Below, piece after piece: positions 1 through 8,323 of a DNA stretch of 64,000 nucleotides. The notes beneath the pieces are model-generated. The model worked only from the letters and a program-made list of their open reading frames with translations. It searched no databases and was not told where the DNA came from. Numbering within the stretch: position 1 is the stretch's first letter; each line of letters starts with the position of its first letter. Source of the DNA: Candidatus Melainabacteria bacterium (GTDB lineage Bacteria; Cyanobacteriota; Vampirovibrionia; Obscuribacterales; Obscuribacteraceae); contig PLXC01000159.1 of NCBI GenBank assembly GCA_003151275.1, positions 116,760-180,759 on the forward strand, in the 5' to 3' direction. Both the position numbers and the translations under genes were made by a program.

Positions 1-88
1 AGACTACGGAAACGACCAAAAAAGATTCCCGCCAACACCATTTGCTGCCAAAGCTGGCGCCTAGCTCACGGCCTAGGTGAAGGTAGCA

Positions 89-115
89 AGGTGCTAATCG
101 CCATAGCAAGCACCT
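89..115. repeat. Inverted repeat upstream of ferritin-like gene
   Basis: The arms AGGTGCT (89-95) and AGCACCT (109-115) are perfect reverse complements around a 13-base loop. It could be a terminator of a gene left of the window or part of the control region of the gene at 180. No T-run follows, so a terminator role is doubtful. Confidence 0.4.
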
Positions 116-142
116 AATGATTCGCAGCGTGATTTTGTATAT

Positions 143-158
143 TATGTGTCAACACATA
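143..158. promoter_or_regulatory. 16-bp palindrome, likely operator of the ferritin-like gene
   Basis: TATGTGTCAACACATA has perfect 7-base arms around CA and ends 22 bases before the ATG at 180. An AT-rich stretch (TTGTATATT) just before it could be a -10 region. Binding here would therefore block transcription or early elongation. The size and TGTG/CACA arms fit a dimeric helix-turn-helix regulator site; which regulator is unknown. Confidence 0.45.
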
Positions 159-179
159 GTCGACAAATAGGGGGAAAAG

Positions 180-605
180 ATGTCAAACCAGATTGACAGA
201 TTGAATGCGCTGATTGGTGGCGAATTATCTGCTGTCGAATGTTATTCGATGGTTATAGCAAAAGCAAAAACTCCAACCGTAATTGCGGCGCTCACAAGTT
301 ATAAAGCAGAACATCAGCAACGAATAGAAAAGCTGAGTCAACTGTTAACTACGCTAGGCGGAACACCAACCACGAAGTCTGGAGCTTGGGGCGCGTTTGC
401 AAAAATTGTTGAAGCCGGTGCTGTTGCGCTGGGCGAGACCTCAGCCATCGGCACTCTCAAAGAGGGCGAGGACCACGGCGTTGAACTCTACCGCGCTGAA
501 TTGAAGCACCTGGATGGTGAAGCGCTAGCACTTGTGCAGAATGAACTTCTTCCTGCTCAAGAAGCTACGCAAAAGGCGGTCTCATCATTATCTGACCAGT
601 ATTGA
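180..605 (+). CDS. Ferritin-like DUF2383/PA2169-type protein
   Basis: A 141-residue, all-helical, cytoplasmic protein with no signal peptide. The first helix carries GGELSAVECY and the second YKAEHQQRIEKL. The third carries LKEGEDHGVELY, giving the spaced Glu and His residues of a four-helix ferritin-like bundle that can bind a di-iron or similar metal centre. Proteins of this group (DUF2383-like) are small stress-associated proteins of uncertain reaction. The ATG at 180 is preceded by a GGGGGAAAAG ribosome site. It stands alone on the plus strand, with a 16-bp palindrome just upstream that suggests its own regulator. The family call is from residue pattern only; iron storage is not shown. 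Confidence 0.65.
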   Translation: MSNQIDRLNALIGGELSAVECYSMVIAKAKTPTVIAALTSYKAEHQQRIEKLSQLLTTLGGTPTTKSGAWGAFAKIVEAGAVALGETSAIGTLKEGEDHGVELYRAELKHLDGEALALVQNELLPAQEATQKAVSSLSDQY

Positions 606-830
606 GCGAAGGCATCTCGCCTGCCCGTAGTACTGCTCGAGGCGGGTCTGGAGAGCCGCGCATCCATTTCATGATCCGGCAACTGCAAACGTAAAGAGTG
701 AGTGTTAATCTAGGATTGAACACCCCACCGTCTGTTACCATTGTGCCTGTTGGGCGATAGAAGGCGCCTCAGTCCGAAGGTTGAGCTGTGCGAAGGTGTG
801 GCGAAGATTCGGGTGTTTGGGGACAATTTG

Positions 831-1817
831 ATGAAATCACGCACTCTTAAACTAGTTGTACTCGGCATTCTTGCTTCGGTGGGTTTTGCCCACAGTGCTG
901 GCGCGGAGCCTGTAAAAATCGTCGACTCTACAGTCGGGACAGAACTCAATTTGCCTGTAGTTGAGTGGAAAGACGATGCTGCCGCAACAAAGGCGATCAT
1001 CTTCGGCATCCATGGTGCCACTCTCTATTCTGAGACCTTCAACGATGTGGCACGCCACCTCGCTGCGAATGGTTATCCTGTCTACGCTCTCGACATGCGT
1101 GGCTTCGGTCGCTGGCAGCATGAAAACGATAAATTCGGAGGCGATTCGGCGATTCACTACACGCAGAGTAAAGTCGATATGACCGAAGTGCTAGGCATGC
1201 TCAGGCGCATTTATCCGAAACAAAAAATCTTTTGTATGGGCGAGAGTCTTGGCTCAAATATGGCTCTGTGGCTTCTTTCCAACAAACCGGAATTAGCCGA
1301 TGGTGCCATCCTATCCAGCCCATGTATTAAGAAATTCCTTCATCCGCGCCCAAGGTTGGTGGTCGACTTGGTCAAAGGCTGGTCTTCACCATATAAGCCA
1401 TATGAACTGGAGCCACACATTGCCCCTTATTTGTCGGAAGACAGCACAGTCACGGACGCTTACTTAAAAGATCCAATGATCAACCGCAAGCTCAGCGCTG
1501 CTGATCTTATTAAGAGCATGCGCACTAACTCGGAAGCACTCGAAGGTGCAGAAAAAATGCCAGAGAATATGCCTCTACTGGTGGTGGCAGGCGCGAAAGA
1601 CCAAGTTTACAAAGCAAAAGCGATCGAACCATTCATGAAGAAGGTGGGATCGCAGCAGAAAACAATCTACATTTCACCGGAGAAAGGGCACCTGCTGCTT
1701 GAAACGACTCACACTGATGCCAAAATCTTAGGCGAAATCGATACTTGGCTAGCGAAGCAGCTGGTGAGTCAGACTGACAAAATCGTGGGCGTTCCGGCTC
1801 AAACCAAAAGCGATTAG
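831..1817 (+). CDS. Secreted alpha/beta hydrolase (serine hydrolase, lipase-like)
   Basis: A 328-residue protein. The ATG at 831 is chosen because it opens a clear signal peptide (MKSRTLKLVVLGILASV, cleavage near AGAEP), whereas the longer frame from 741 adds a non-signal extension. The nucleophile elbow GESLG is near residue 138. The acid is likely the Asp of AGAKDQVY and the histidine that of EKGHLLLE, giving a full Ser-Asp-His triad. The layout, with an early HGATLYSETF oxyanion segment and a lid region, is that of the Hydrolase_4 / monoacylglycerol-lipase-like group. It probably acts on an acyl ester or a peptide in the periplasm; the substrate is unknown. It is monocistronic. Confidence 0.75.
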   Translation: MKSRTLKLVVLGILASVGFAHSAGAEPVKIVDSTVGTELNLPVVEWKDDAAATKAIIFGIHGATLYSETFNDVARHLAANGYPVYALDMRGFGRWQHENDKFGGDSAIHYTQSKVDMTEVLGMLRRIYPKQKIFCMGESLGSNMALWLLSNKPELADGAILSSPCIKKFLHPRPRLVVDLVKGWSSPYKPYELEPHIAPYLSEDSTVTDAYLKDPMINRKLSAADLIKSMRTNSEALEGAEKMPENMPLLVVAGAKDQVYKAKAIEPFMKKVGSQQKTIYISPEKGHLLLETTHTDAKILGEIDTWLAKQLVSQTDKIVGVPAQTKSD

Positions 1818-1869
1818 CGCCGTTGCTATTTAGCCGCTCTATTTAGTCGCCGTGTCCGTCCGTCTCGAA

Positions 1870-2766
1870 TTAGACCTGTCCGACCCAATCACTGGCCGAA
1901 ACCTTTGCCCAAGTCTTTCTGATCGCTTCGAATTCTTCTTTGCTTAGCGCTCCCTTTGCCAGTAAATCGGCATTCTCGCGCCACCGACCAGGCTTAGTCG
2001 TGCCCACAATGGCCACATGAACCCCCGGTACGCTCAACGTAAAACGGAGAGCCTTTTCGACAGATTCAGCTGGATTGCCGTTGATGAAGTCATATTGAAG
2101 CTGCTGTAGCCGCTCCCAGTACGGCTGAATATAGGTGTTTTCAGGCTTTGTTTTGCTACGCCAGGCGGCATTGGCGATCGGACGTTTGGCGATAACGCCC
2201 ATATTCCTTTTGACTGCAAGCGGAATCGTCAGATCAAGTCCTTGTTGATCGGCAATGTTGACCGAGGTTTGCAGCGTATCGAAAGCTCCTGTATTGATGG
2301 CACATACCGCGTCAGTGCCGTCTCCGCTGTAACCGATGAATCTCGTCTTGCCCGCTTGCTTGGCGGCTTGCAGCGCTTCGATAACCTCGCCTTTGCGAAG
2401 AATCGCTTCGTTGCAGCTGTGCAATTGAATCAAATCTAAATGATCCGTCTGCAACCGCTTCAAACTGCGGTCGATGCTCTCTTCAATGTCTTTCTTGGAC
2501 CATTTTTCTTCAGTGTAGGTGGCGCCGTGTCCACATTTCGTAAACAAATAGAAGTCCTTCCGCCTTTTGCTCACCGCATCGCCAATCAACTGCTCACTAT
2601 CGGCGTAACACTCCGCCGTATCGATTACGTTCAAACCCTCGTCGATTGCCGCAGCAAGAAGCTCTTTGACGGTTTGAAGCGAGGCATATTCATAGCCGAT
2701 TTCGCCGCCGCCAAAACCAAGCGCACCCACGGTCATTCCAGTCTTACCGAATGCTCTTTTCTCCAT
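1870..2766 (-). CDS. Aldo/keto reductase
   Basis: A 298-residue NADPH-type aldo/keto reductase. The catalytic tetrad is visible: Asp in VIDTAECY, Tyr in the same segment, Lys in LFTKCG and His in LIQLHS. The N-terminal FGKTGMTVGALGFGGGEIGY strand and the late TLSVPGVHVAIVGTTKPG cofactor-binding segment are typical of the YhdN/AKR11-like bacterial group. Length matches the family. A strong GAGGGGAAG site precedes the ATG at 2766. The product is cytoplasmic and reduces carbonyls of unknown identity. It is divergent from the receiver gene at 2906, with about 140 bases shared for both promoters. Confidence 0.85.
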   Translation of the reverse strand: MEKRAFGKTGMTVGALGFGGGEIGYEYASLQTVKELLAAAIDEGLNVIDTAECYADSEQLIGDAVSKRRKDFYLFTKCGHGATYTEEKWSKKDIEESIDRSLKRLQTDHLDLIQLHSCNEAILRKGEVIEALQAAKQAGKTRFIGYSGDGTDAVCAINTGAFDTLQTSVNIADQQGLDLTIPLAVKRNMGVIAKRPIANAAWRSKTKPENTYIQPYWERLQQLQYDFINGNPAESVEKALRFTLSVPGVHVAIVGTTKPGRWRENADLLAKGALSKEEFEAIRKTWAKVSASDWVGQV

Positions 2767-2905
2767 GACTTCCCCTCAAAAGGTTACGAGTTCACAATTC
2801 TACTCCTCTCAAGGATGGACGTCGCGCTATGTAAAAGAGACAATACCTTTGGTCGGCAGGAGCAAGATTCATGCCGCGGAGCACGATTACACAAAACTGG
2901 TTGAA

Positions 2906-3316
2906 ATGACAATTCACATTCTGGCTGCCGGCAGTCATCCACAGTACGCGGATTTAGCGCGAGAAGCCTTCGATGAACTCGACTGCCAAATTATTCCGGC
3001 GCCATCAATGTCGCTGGCAATTTTTCTCGCCCAAAAAAATCTGCCTGACATTATCCTGTGCGACTTCGTCATGACTGACGGCGACGGCTGGAGTTTTATC
3101 AATGAAATCAAAGCGGACGCGGAACTGCGAACTATTCCATTCCTTTTCATTGGACCAATCGCAGACACATCAGTCTCAGATCGCGCCTTGGCTCTTGGAG
3201 CGGATGCGGTGCTGGCATTTCCGCTTGAAGCTTCGCAACTCAAGCGCGAAATTATTCCGTACATCAACATAAGATTGGCAGAAAAGGGTCAACGGCTGCC
3301 GCAAACTCCAGAATGA
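2906..3316 (+). CDS. Degenerate response-regulator receiver protein
   Basis: A 136-residue single-domain CheY-like protein if started at the ATG at 2906. An earlier in-frame ATG at 2765 would overlap the divergent reductase start. The phospho-acceptor Asp is present in DIILCDFVMTDGDGW. The acidic pair after the first strand is missing (AAGSHPQ), the Thr/Ser position reads FIGPIAD, and the conserved Lys-Pro is FPLE with no lysine. It is therefore probably a receiver that no longer follows the normal phosphorylation switch. It lies 168 bases upstream of a hybrid kinase on the same strand and may act with it. Confidence 0.7.
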   Translation: MTIHILAAGSHPQYADLAREAFDELDCQIIPAPSMSLAIFLAQKNLPDIILCDFVMTDGDGWSFINEIKADAELRTIPFLFIGPIADTSVSDRALALGADAVLAFPLEASQLKREIIPYINIRLAEKGQRLPQTPE

Positions 3317-3484
3317 AAATGAAAGTTCCCCCCGGAAAATTGTGGCGAAATCCATACATTAATGGCGCGTAGAATTTAGAATTCAGGGTAAACTCGCCAG
3401 GTGCAGCGATTCGGAGCTTTTGATGGCGACCAACATAGACTAGCTCAATGTAGACGATGGTGCTACATTACTATATAGGGTGCC

Positions 3485-5680
3485 ATGTTTTGGTTTCGCA
3501 AGCACAACTCGCGGACAATTAATACTTACTCCATGCAAACTCAGCTGACAAAATCAAAAGCACTTACCCACGGGACTAGCAACCGCGTTACGGCAATTGT
3601 CCAAGCCATTGTTTTGGGGGCATCGGGATGGGGGGTCGCCGCTGGCATGTTTGCCTTGATGGGTTGGCTGCTGGCCGCGTCAGGTTTGTACGACAGCGGG
3701 TTGGGCTTGAACTCTATCTCACCGGGAACTGCGATGAGTTTCATGTTATCGGGAATGGCACTGGTTCTGCTGAACAAACCAAATCGTGCGAATCTAGCAA
3801 TCAATGCTGCCCGCACTCTAGCTATAGTCTCATTGCTGATTGCAATAGCCCAACTAATTATTTCTGGCATGCATGGTGCTTTTAGCTACAGCCTAATTAA
3901 CGTGCTCTTGCCCCACTCACGGATCGTGCCAATCGCCGCGCAAACGGTGCTAAGCGTCGTGTTTTTAGGCGCCGGAATTCTACTTTCGAGCACCGATCAT
4001 CCGAGATGCCACCTGTTTGCTCAATTATGTGCGCTACCGGTAATTGTGATCTCAACATTGGCAATGATCGGCTACACGTACAGCCTTACTTATTTACAGT
4101 TCACAGGTTTGCCGACTCAGCTTTCTTTTGCTGCAGCCAGCGTTTTAGAAGTGCTCGGCACCGCGCTTTTACTCTCCAGACCTCACACAGGTCCAATTTC
4201 AATTATCACCAGTAATACGTTTGGAGGCGTAGTCGCACGAAGACTTATGCCAATATATTTTTTGATGCCCGTTTTGGGATTGGTCAGCGCCGCAAGCCGA
4301 AACACAGCTAATGACCTATTATTCATCGTCTTGCTTGTGACCTTCGGATTACCTGTATTCGTATGGCTTTTTGCGCACGCGCTTGAACGTTCAGAAAATG
4401 AAAAAATGGCTGCCTACGATCAAGTTCAGCTTCTCAACCAGCAGCTGAATCAACAAGTCGACGAGCTAGTTGAGTCACAGAGCCAGATTACGCAGGCGCT
4501 AAAAACGCGTTCGGAATTTCTGGCAAAAGTTAGTCATGAATTGCGCACGCCATTAAGCGGTATCATCGGCACAAACGAATTGCTTTTGGGAATGCATTTA
4601 ACTGAGGATCAACAAGAGCTGGCACAGATTTCCCTTGACTCGGCCAATTCACTTCTGGCCCTGATTAACGAGATCTTGGACTTTTCAAAAATTGATGCGC
4701 ATCAGCTACAACTAGAAAAAATTGATTTCGATCTGAATCCTCTGGTTGAAACAGCGCTTCAAGTTATGCGGGCTAAAGCTGACAAGAAGAAATTGATTCT
4801 AATTAGTTTTGTCTCCCCAGATGTACGAGCTCGCGTCAAAGGCGATCCAAGTCGATTGCGCCAAATCATTGTTAACCTGATCGACAACGCGATCAAATTT
4901 ACTGACCAAGGAAAAATTCTTGTCCAAGTTTGTCTTGATGACGATACAAAGCACATTAGGTTTGCCATCACAGACACCGGAATTGGACTATCTCAAGAGC
5001 AAAGTGCCAAGCTCTTTCAACCTTTCGTGCAAGCTGATGGCTCAACAACTAGACGCTATGGCGGCACAGGTTTGGGCTTGTCAATCTGCAAAAATCTAGT
5101 CGAACTCATGGGCGGCAAAATTGGCATTCAAAGTTCGCCTAGTAAAGGGTCAACATTTTGGTTCACTATTCCCTTTGGGGAGGCGGCTCCAAGGGCTATC
5201 AAAGTTGAGAAAGACCCACAATTAATTACGTCTACCACCAAGAGAAGTGCCATCCTTCTCGTTGAAGATAATCCGGTCAACGCCAAGCTAACGATATTGC
5301 AGCTGAAGCGCCTGGGTTACACCGCCGATACAGCTGTCACTGGACAAGAAGCTATTGATGCTGTGAGGCAAAAACAGTACGCGCTCATCCTTATGGACAT
5401 TCAGATGCCTGACATGGACGGCTTGGAGGCGACCGCGAAGATTCGTGAAATGGAGGTGATTTCGCGCATGCACGTGCCGATTGTCGCCACCACAGCACAC
5501 GCGATGCCTGGAGACCGAGAAAAGTGCATTAGTGCCGGCATGGACGATTACATGACGAAGCCGCTCTCGCTGCCGCTTCTGGCGACCATGTGCAAGCAAT
5601 GGATCAACAGAGACGAGACGACAATACAAATGACCGCGATCAACAGCGACGTCGTTCCCTTCCAAAGGCGCAAATCTTAA
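3485..5680 (+). CDS. Membrane hybrid histidine kinase
   Basis: A 731-residue inner-membrane sensor. Residues about 35-300 hold roughly eight hydrophobic helices resembling a MASE-type integral sensor. A short coiled coil follows (QVQLLNQQLNQQVDEL). The dimerisation/phospho-acceptor helix has KVSHELRTPL with His near 351. The ATPase domain has an N box (NLIDNAIKF), DTGIGL and GGTGLGLSI. The C-terminal receiver has LILMDIQMPDMDG (Asp near 638) and MTKPLS with the conserved Lys. All catalytic residues appear intact. No DNA-binding partner is adjacent; the degenerate receiver at 2906 is the nearest signalling gene. The ATG at 3485 is used; an ATG at 3533 is a possible alternative. Confidence 0.85.
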   Translation: MFWFRKHNSRTINTYSMQTQLTKSKALTHGTSNRVTAIVQAIVLGASGWGVAAGMFALMGWLLAASGLYDSGLGLNSISPGTAMSFMLSGMALVLLNKPNRANLAINAARTLAIVSLLIAIAQLIISGMHGAFSYSLINVLLPHSRIVPIAAQTVLSVVFLGAGILLSSTDHPRCHLFAQLCALPVIVISTLAMIGYTYSLTYLQFTGLPTQLSFAAASVLEVLGTALLLSRPHTGPISIITSNTFGGVVARRLMPIYFLMPVLGLVSAASRNTANDLLFIVLLVTFGLPVFVWLFAHALERSENEKMAAYDQVQLLNQQLNQQVDELVESQSQITQALKTRSEFLAKVSHELRTPLSGIIGTNELLLGMHLTEDQQELAQISLDSANSLLALINEILDFSKIDAHQLQLEKIDFDLNPLVETALQVMRAKADKKKLILISFVSPDVRARVKGDPSRLRQIIVNLIDNAIKFTDQGKILVQVCLDDDTKHIRFAITDTGIGLSQEQSAKLFQPFVQADGSTTRRYGGTGLGLSICKNLVELMGGKIGIQSSPSKGSTFWFTIPFGEAAPRAIKVEKDPQLITSTTKRSAILLVEDNPVNAKLTILQLKRLGYTADTAVTGQEAIDAVRQKQYALILMDIQMPDMDGLEATAKIREMEVISRMHVPIVATTAHAMPGDREKCISAGMDDYMTKPLSLPLLATMCKQWINRDETTIQMTAINSDVVPFQRRKS

Positions 5681-5779
5681 GCGGTCCTGCTTGAACTTAG
5701 TGGCTTTTTGATTCAGTCATTTGCGCAAGAGTCTGGCCGACTTCAAAGTCCGTCACCATGTGAAGCGGTTGGCCCGCAC

Positions 5780-6313
5780 TTAAGCAGTGACTTTCGCCAA
5801 TTTCATCACATTGATCATCTCGCGACAAAAAGCGGGTAAATCTGCCGGTGTGCGCGAAGTTACCAATCCACCATCGACGACCACTTCCTCATCGACCCAT
5901 TTGGCGCCGGCGTTGATTAAATCGTCGGCAATATTTTTGTAGCTGGTCAGCTTTTTGCCGCGCACAACATCGGCAGAAGCTAGAACCCATCCACCGTGGC
6001 AGATCGCTGCCACCACAGCGCCTTGGGAAGCAGCCTTCTTGACGATTTCGAGTGCAGCCTTATTGGCGCGGATCTTGTCGGGCGCCCATCCTCCCGGAAC
6101 CATGACCGCATCCCATTTTTGCGATACGAAATCCTCGCAATTACCATCAACGGTCATCGGAATTCCGTATTTGCCTTTGTACGATTTTTCCCCAAGTCCA
6201 GCCAGCTTAACCTTCGCGCCTGCCTCTAAAAACCGATAGTAGGGATAAATGAGTTCTCGATCCTCAAAATCAGGACCAATAAAAATGAGAACGTTTTTTC
6301 CGGTGAGCTCCAT
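5780..6313 (-). CDS. DJ-1/PfpI-family protein
   Basis: A 177-residue protein from the ATG at 6313, which has a good GGAGG site 7 bases upstream; the longer frame to 6454 lacks one. The fold signature is clear: VLIFIGPDFEDRELIYPYY at the start, VMVPGGWAPD in the middle and the nucleophile elbow AAICHGGWVLASADV with Cys-His. The late segment TSRTPADLPAFCREM is typical of the PfpI/YraA group. Members act as deglycases, glyoxalases or proteases; the exact activity cannot be read from sequence. It is cytoplasmic and probably stress related. It is convergent with the kinase at 3485-5680. Confidence 0.82.
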   Translation of the reverse strand: MELTGKNVLIFIGPDFEDRELIYPYYRFLEAGAKVKLAGLGEKSYKGKYGIPMTVDGNCEDFVSQKWDAVMVPGGWAPDKIRANKAALEIVKKAASQGAVVAAICHGGWVLASADVVRGKKLTSYKNIADDLINAGAKWVDEEVVVDGGLVTSRTPADLPAFCREMINVMKLAKVTA

Positions 6314-6682
6314 GATGAACCTCCGCCAAGCTGCGTGTGCGTGTTTGTATGTGTAATCTAGAATCGTCGATGCAGTAAGTCTGCCGACATAGTCGACTAT
6401 TCTACACGGTCTTGTCGGTGACGTAGTCAGGGGAATATGCTTGCAAAGCGCCACCGAAGTCCATCCGTAATATCGATTGACATCGAAATACTCGGATGGA
6501 TGCCGACGTACCCGTTGTTAGAAATATCGTTGTTTTTCCAACAAGGGCGACATACTGGCTGAGACCATTCCTTAAGCTCAACTGAACCCCAGGCAGACCG
6601 CGGATCTCCAGGCAGACCGCGTCAAAGTAAGCCGCCTGCTCGCTATCCTCAAATAACAACACGGCTGTACACTTACATCGTG
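6314..6682. other. Gene-free stretch upstream of the kyn operon
   Basis: No convincing gene was found between the PfpI start and the kyn promoter. A minus-strand open frame (6402-6662, GTG start) begins VLLFEDSEQAAYFDAV, faintly receiver-like, but its remainder has no family features. The short direct repeat GGCAGACCGCG occurs twice near 6594 and 6613. It may be a decayed gene or spacer. Confidence 0.35.
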
Positions 6683-6730
6683 GCTAAGTTGGACCTTAGC
6701 TTGATCCGAGGTGTTATAGACGGTTAGAAT
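6683..6730 (+). promoter_or_regulatory. Likely promoter and operator of the kyn operon
   Basis: TTGATC (6701-6706) and TAGAAT (6725-6730) are spaced by 18 bases and precede the first kyn gene by 30 bases, a good sigma70-like match. Immediately upstream, GCTAAG (6683-6688) and CTTAGC (6695-6700) form a perfect inverted repeat abutting the -35 box. That is where an activator or repressor of the operon would bind. No regulator gene is adjacent. Confidence 0.45.
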
Positions 6731-6759
6731 AACCGCGCTCCATTTTTCTAGGAGACCAC

Positions 6760-7284
6760 ATGAGCAGGCTTGCACCAATCAACTTTAAAAAATGGATTGA
6801 CGACAACCGTCATCTTTTAAAACCGCCGGTCGGCAACCAGGTGATCTGGGAGGATCGCGAATTCATCGTCATGGTCGTCGGCGGTCCCAATTCGCGCACC
6901 GACTACCATGTAAATTCAGGCGAGGAATTCTTCTATCAAATTGAAGGCGATATGGTGCTCAAAGTGATCGACGATGGGCAGTTTGTCGACGTGCCAATTC
7001 ACGCCGGAGAAATGTTTCTCTTGCCGGCGCGCATGCCGCACAGTCCGCAGCGTCCTGCTAACACAGTTGGACTCGTCCTGGAAAAGAAGAGAAGCGACGA
7101 TGAGTTAGACACGTTTGAATGGCACTGCGATAAATGTGCGACCAAATTGTATGAGGAAACCTTTCATTTGACGGATATCGTCAAGCAATTTCCGCCGATC
7201 TTCGAGCGCTTCTACTCAAGTGATGACCACACCACCTGCAAATCCTGCGGTACAAAGATGGCGAAACCCAATGCAAAAAATTGA
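6760..7284 (+). CDS. nbaC: 3-hydroxyanthranilate 3,4-dioxygenase
   Basis: A 174-residue cupin enzyme that opens the ring of 3-hydroxyanthranilate to 2-amino-3-carboxymuconate semialdehyde (ACMS). The iron ligands lie in NSRTDYHVNSGEEFFYQ (His, Glu) and ARMPHSPQRP (His), with the Arg of NSRTDY in the active site. The C-terminal tail carries two Cys pairs (CDKCATK and CKSCGTK), the rubredoxin-like second iron site of the bacterial enzyme. Length agrees with the bacterial form. The start is preceded by CTAGGAGACC. It is first in the operon and overlaps the next gene by 14 bases. Confidence 0.93.
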   Translation: MSRLAPINFKKWIDDNRHLLKPPVGNQVIWEDREFIVMVVGGPNSRTDYHVNSGEEFFYQIEGDMVLKVIDDGQFVDVPIHAGEMFLLPARMPHSPQRPANTVGLVLEKKRSDDELDTFEWHCDKCATKLYEETFHLTDIVKQFPPIFERFYSSDDHTTCKSCGTKMAKPNAKN

Positions 7285-8323
7285 TGTTCACACGCACATT
7301 CTTCCACGCGATTTGCCAAAATTGAAACAAAGATTTGGATACGGTGGTTTCATCACTCTTGAACATCACAAACCAGGTTGCGCACGAATGATTCGAGATG
7401 ACGGAAAATTCTTTCGCGAGATTGAGAGCAATTGCTGGGATCCACTGACCCGGTTGACTGAATCAGACAAGCATGGCGTGTCTGTGCAAGTGCTGTCCAC
7501 TGTGCCGGTGATGTTTAGCTACTGGACAAAAGCCGAGCACGGCATGTACTTATCCCAATTTTTAAACGATCACATTGCCGAAGTGGTGCGCTCAAACCCG
7601 CAGCGATTTGTGGGCTTAGGCACAATTCCAATGCAGTCACCGCAACATGCGATCAAAGAACTGGAACGCTGCATGAGAGATTTGAATTTTGCCGGAATTC
7701 AAATTGGATCGCACGTCAATGATTGGAATTTGAACGACGAGAACTTGTTTCCTATTTTCCAGGCAGCCGAAGAGCTTGGCGCCGCGATCTTCGTGCATCC
7801 ATGGGACATGATGGGTGAGGCCAAAATGCAAAAATATTGGCTACCATGGCTTGTTGGCATGCCTGCGGAAGTTTCGCTGGCAATCTGCTCGATGATATTC
7901 GGCGGCATTTTCGAAAAGTTACCTAAGCTGCGAGTATGTTTTGCCCACGGTGGCGGCGCTTTCACCGGCACCATCGGCAGGATCGAGCATGGTTTCGAAA
8001 TGCGGCCAGACCTCTGCGCAATCGACAATAAAGCGAGCCCACGCTCATATCTCGGCAAATTTTACGTTGATTCACTCGTGCACGATAGCCAGATGCTCAA
8101 ATATCTTCTAGAAATCTACGGAGAGAACAGCATCGCACTCGGCACAGACTATCCGTTCCCCCTTGGCGAAGAAGAACCTGGTAGACTCATTGAATCTCTA
8201 CCGGGAATCTCAGAAAAAACTCGTAAGCGTCTTTTATCTGGCACCGCGTTGCAGTGGCTCGGCAAGACAGAAAAAGATTTCGCTTTGGACACGGAGTTAG
8301 TGACAAAGAATGTCCAGCACTAA
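7271..8323 (+). CDS. nbaD: 2-amino-3-carboxymuconate-6-semialdehyde decarboxylase (ACMSD)
   Basis: A 350-residue amidohydrolase-superfamily protein. The metal motif IDVHTHILP is at the N terminus. Later metal or catalytic positions are in FVHPWDMMG, VCFAHGGGAF and ALGTDYPFPLGE (His, His, Asp). It removes CO2 from ACMS, steering it to aminomuconate semialdehyde instead of quinolinate. Its presence therefore points to breakdown rather than NAD synthesis. The ATG at 7271 lies inside the end of the previous gene, so translation is probably coupled. A longer frame from 7220 would overlap the dioxygenase far more and was not chosen. Confidence 0.9.
   Translation: MQKIDVHTHILPRDLPKLKQRFGYGGFITLEHHKPGCARMIRDDGKFFREIESNCWDPLTRLTESDKHGVSVQVLSTVPVMFSYWTKAEHGMYLSQFLNDHIAEVVRSNPQRFVGLGTIPMQSPQHAIKELERCMRDLNFAGIQIGSHVNDWNLNDENLFPIFQAAEELGAAIFVHPWDMMGEAKMQKYWLPWLVGMPAEVSLAICSMIFGGIFEKLPKLRVCFAHGGGAFTGTIGRIEHGFEMRPDLCAIDNKASPRSYLGKFYVDSLVHDSQMLKYLLEIYGENSIALGTDYPFPLGEEEPGRLIESLPGISEKTRKRLLSGTALQWLGKTEKDFALDTELVTKNVQH

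Noticed and set aside
2440..2904. 154-residue plus-strand ORF opposite the aldo/keto reductase
   Set aside because: It is a shadow frame of a gene with a complete catalytic tetrad on the other strand.
6402..6662. 86-residue minus-strand ORF with a receiver-like first line
   Set aside because: Only the first 15 residues look like a receiver; the rest has no motif, and there is no ribosome site. Kept only as a remark on the gap.
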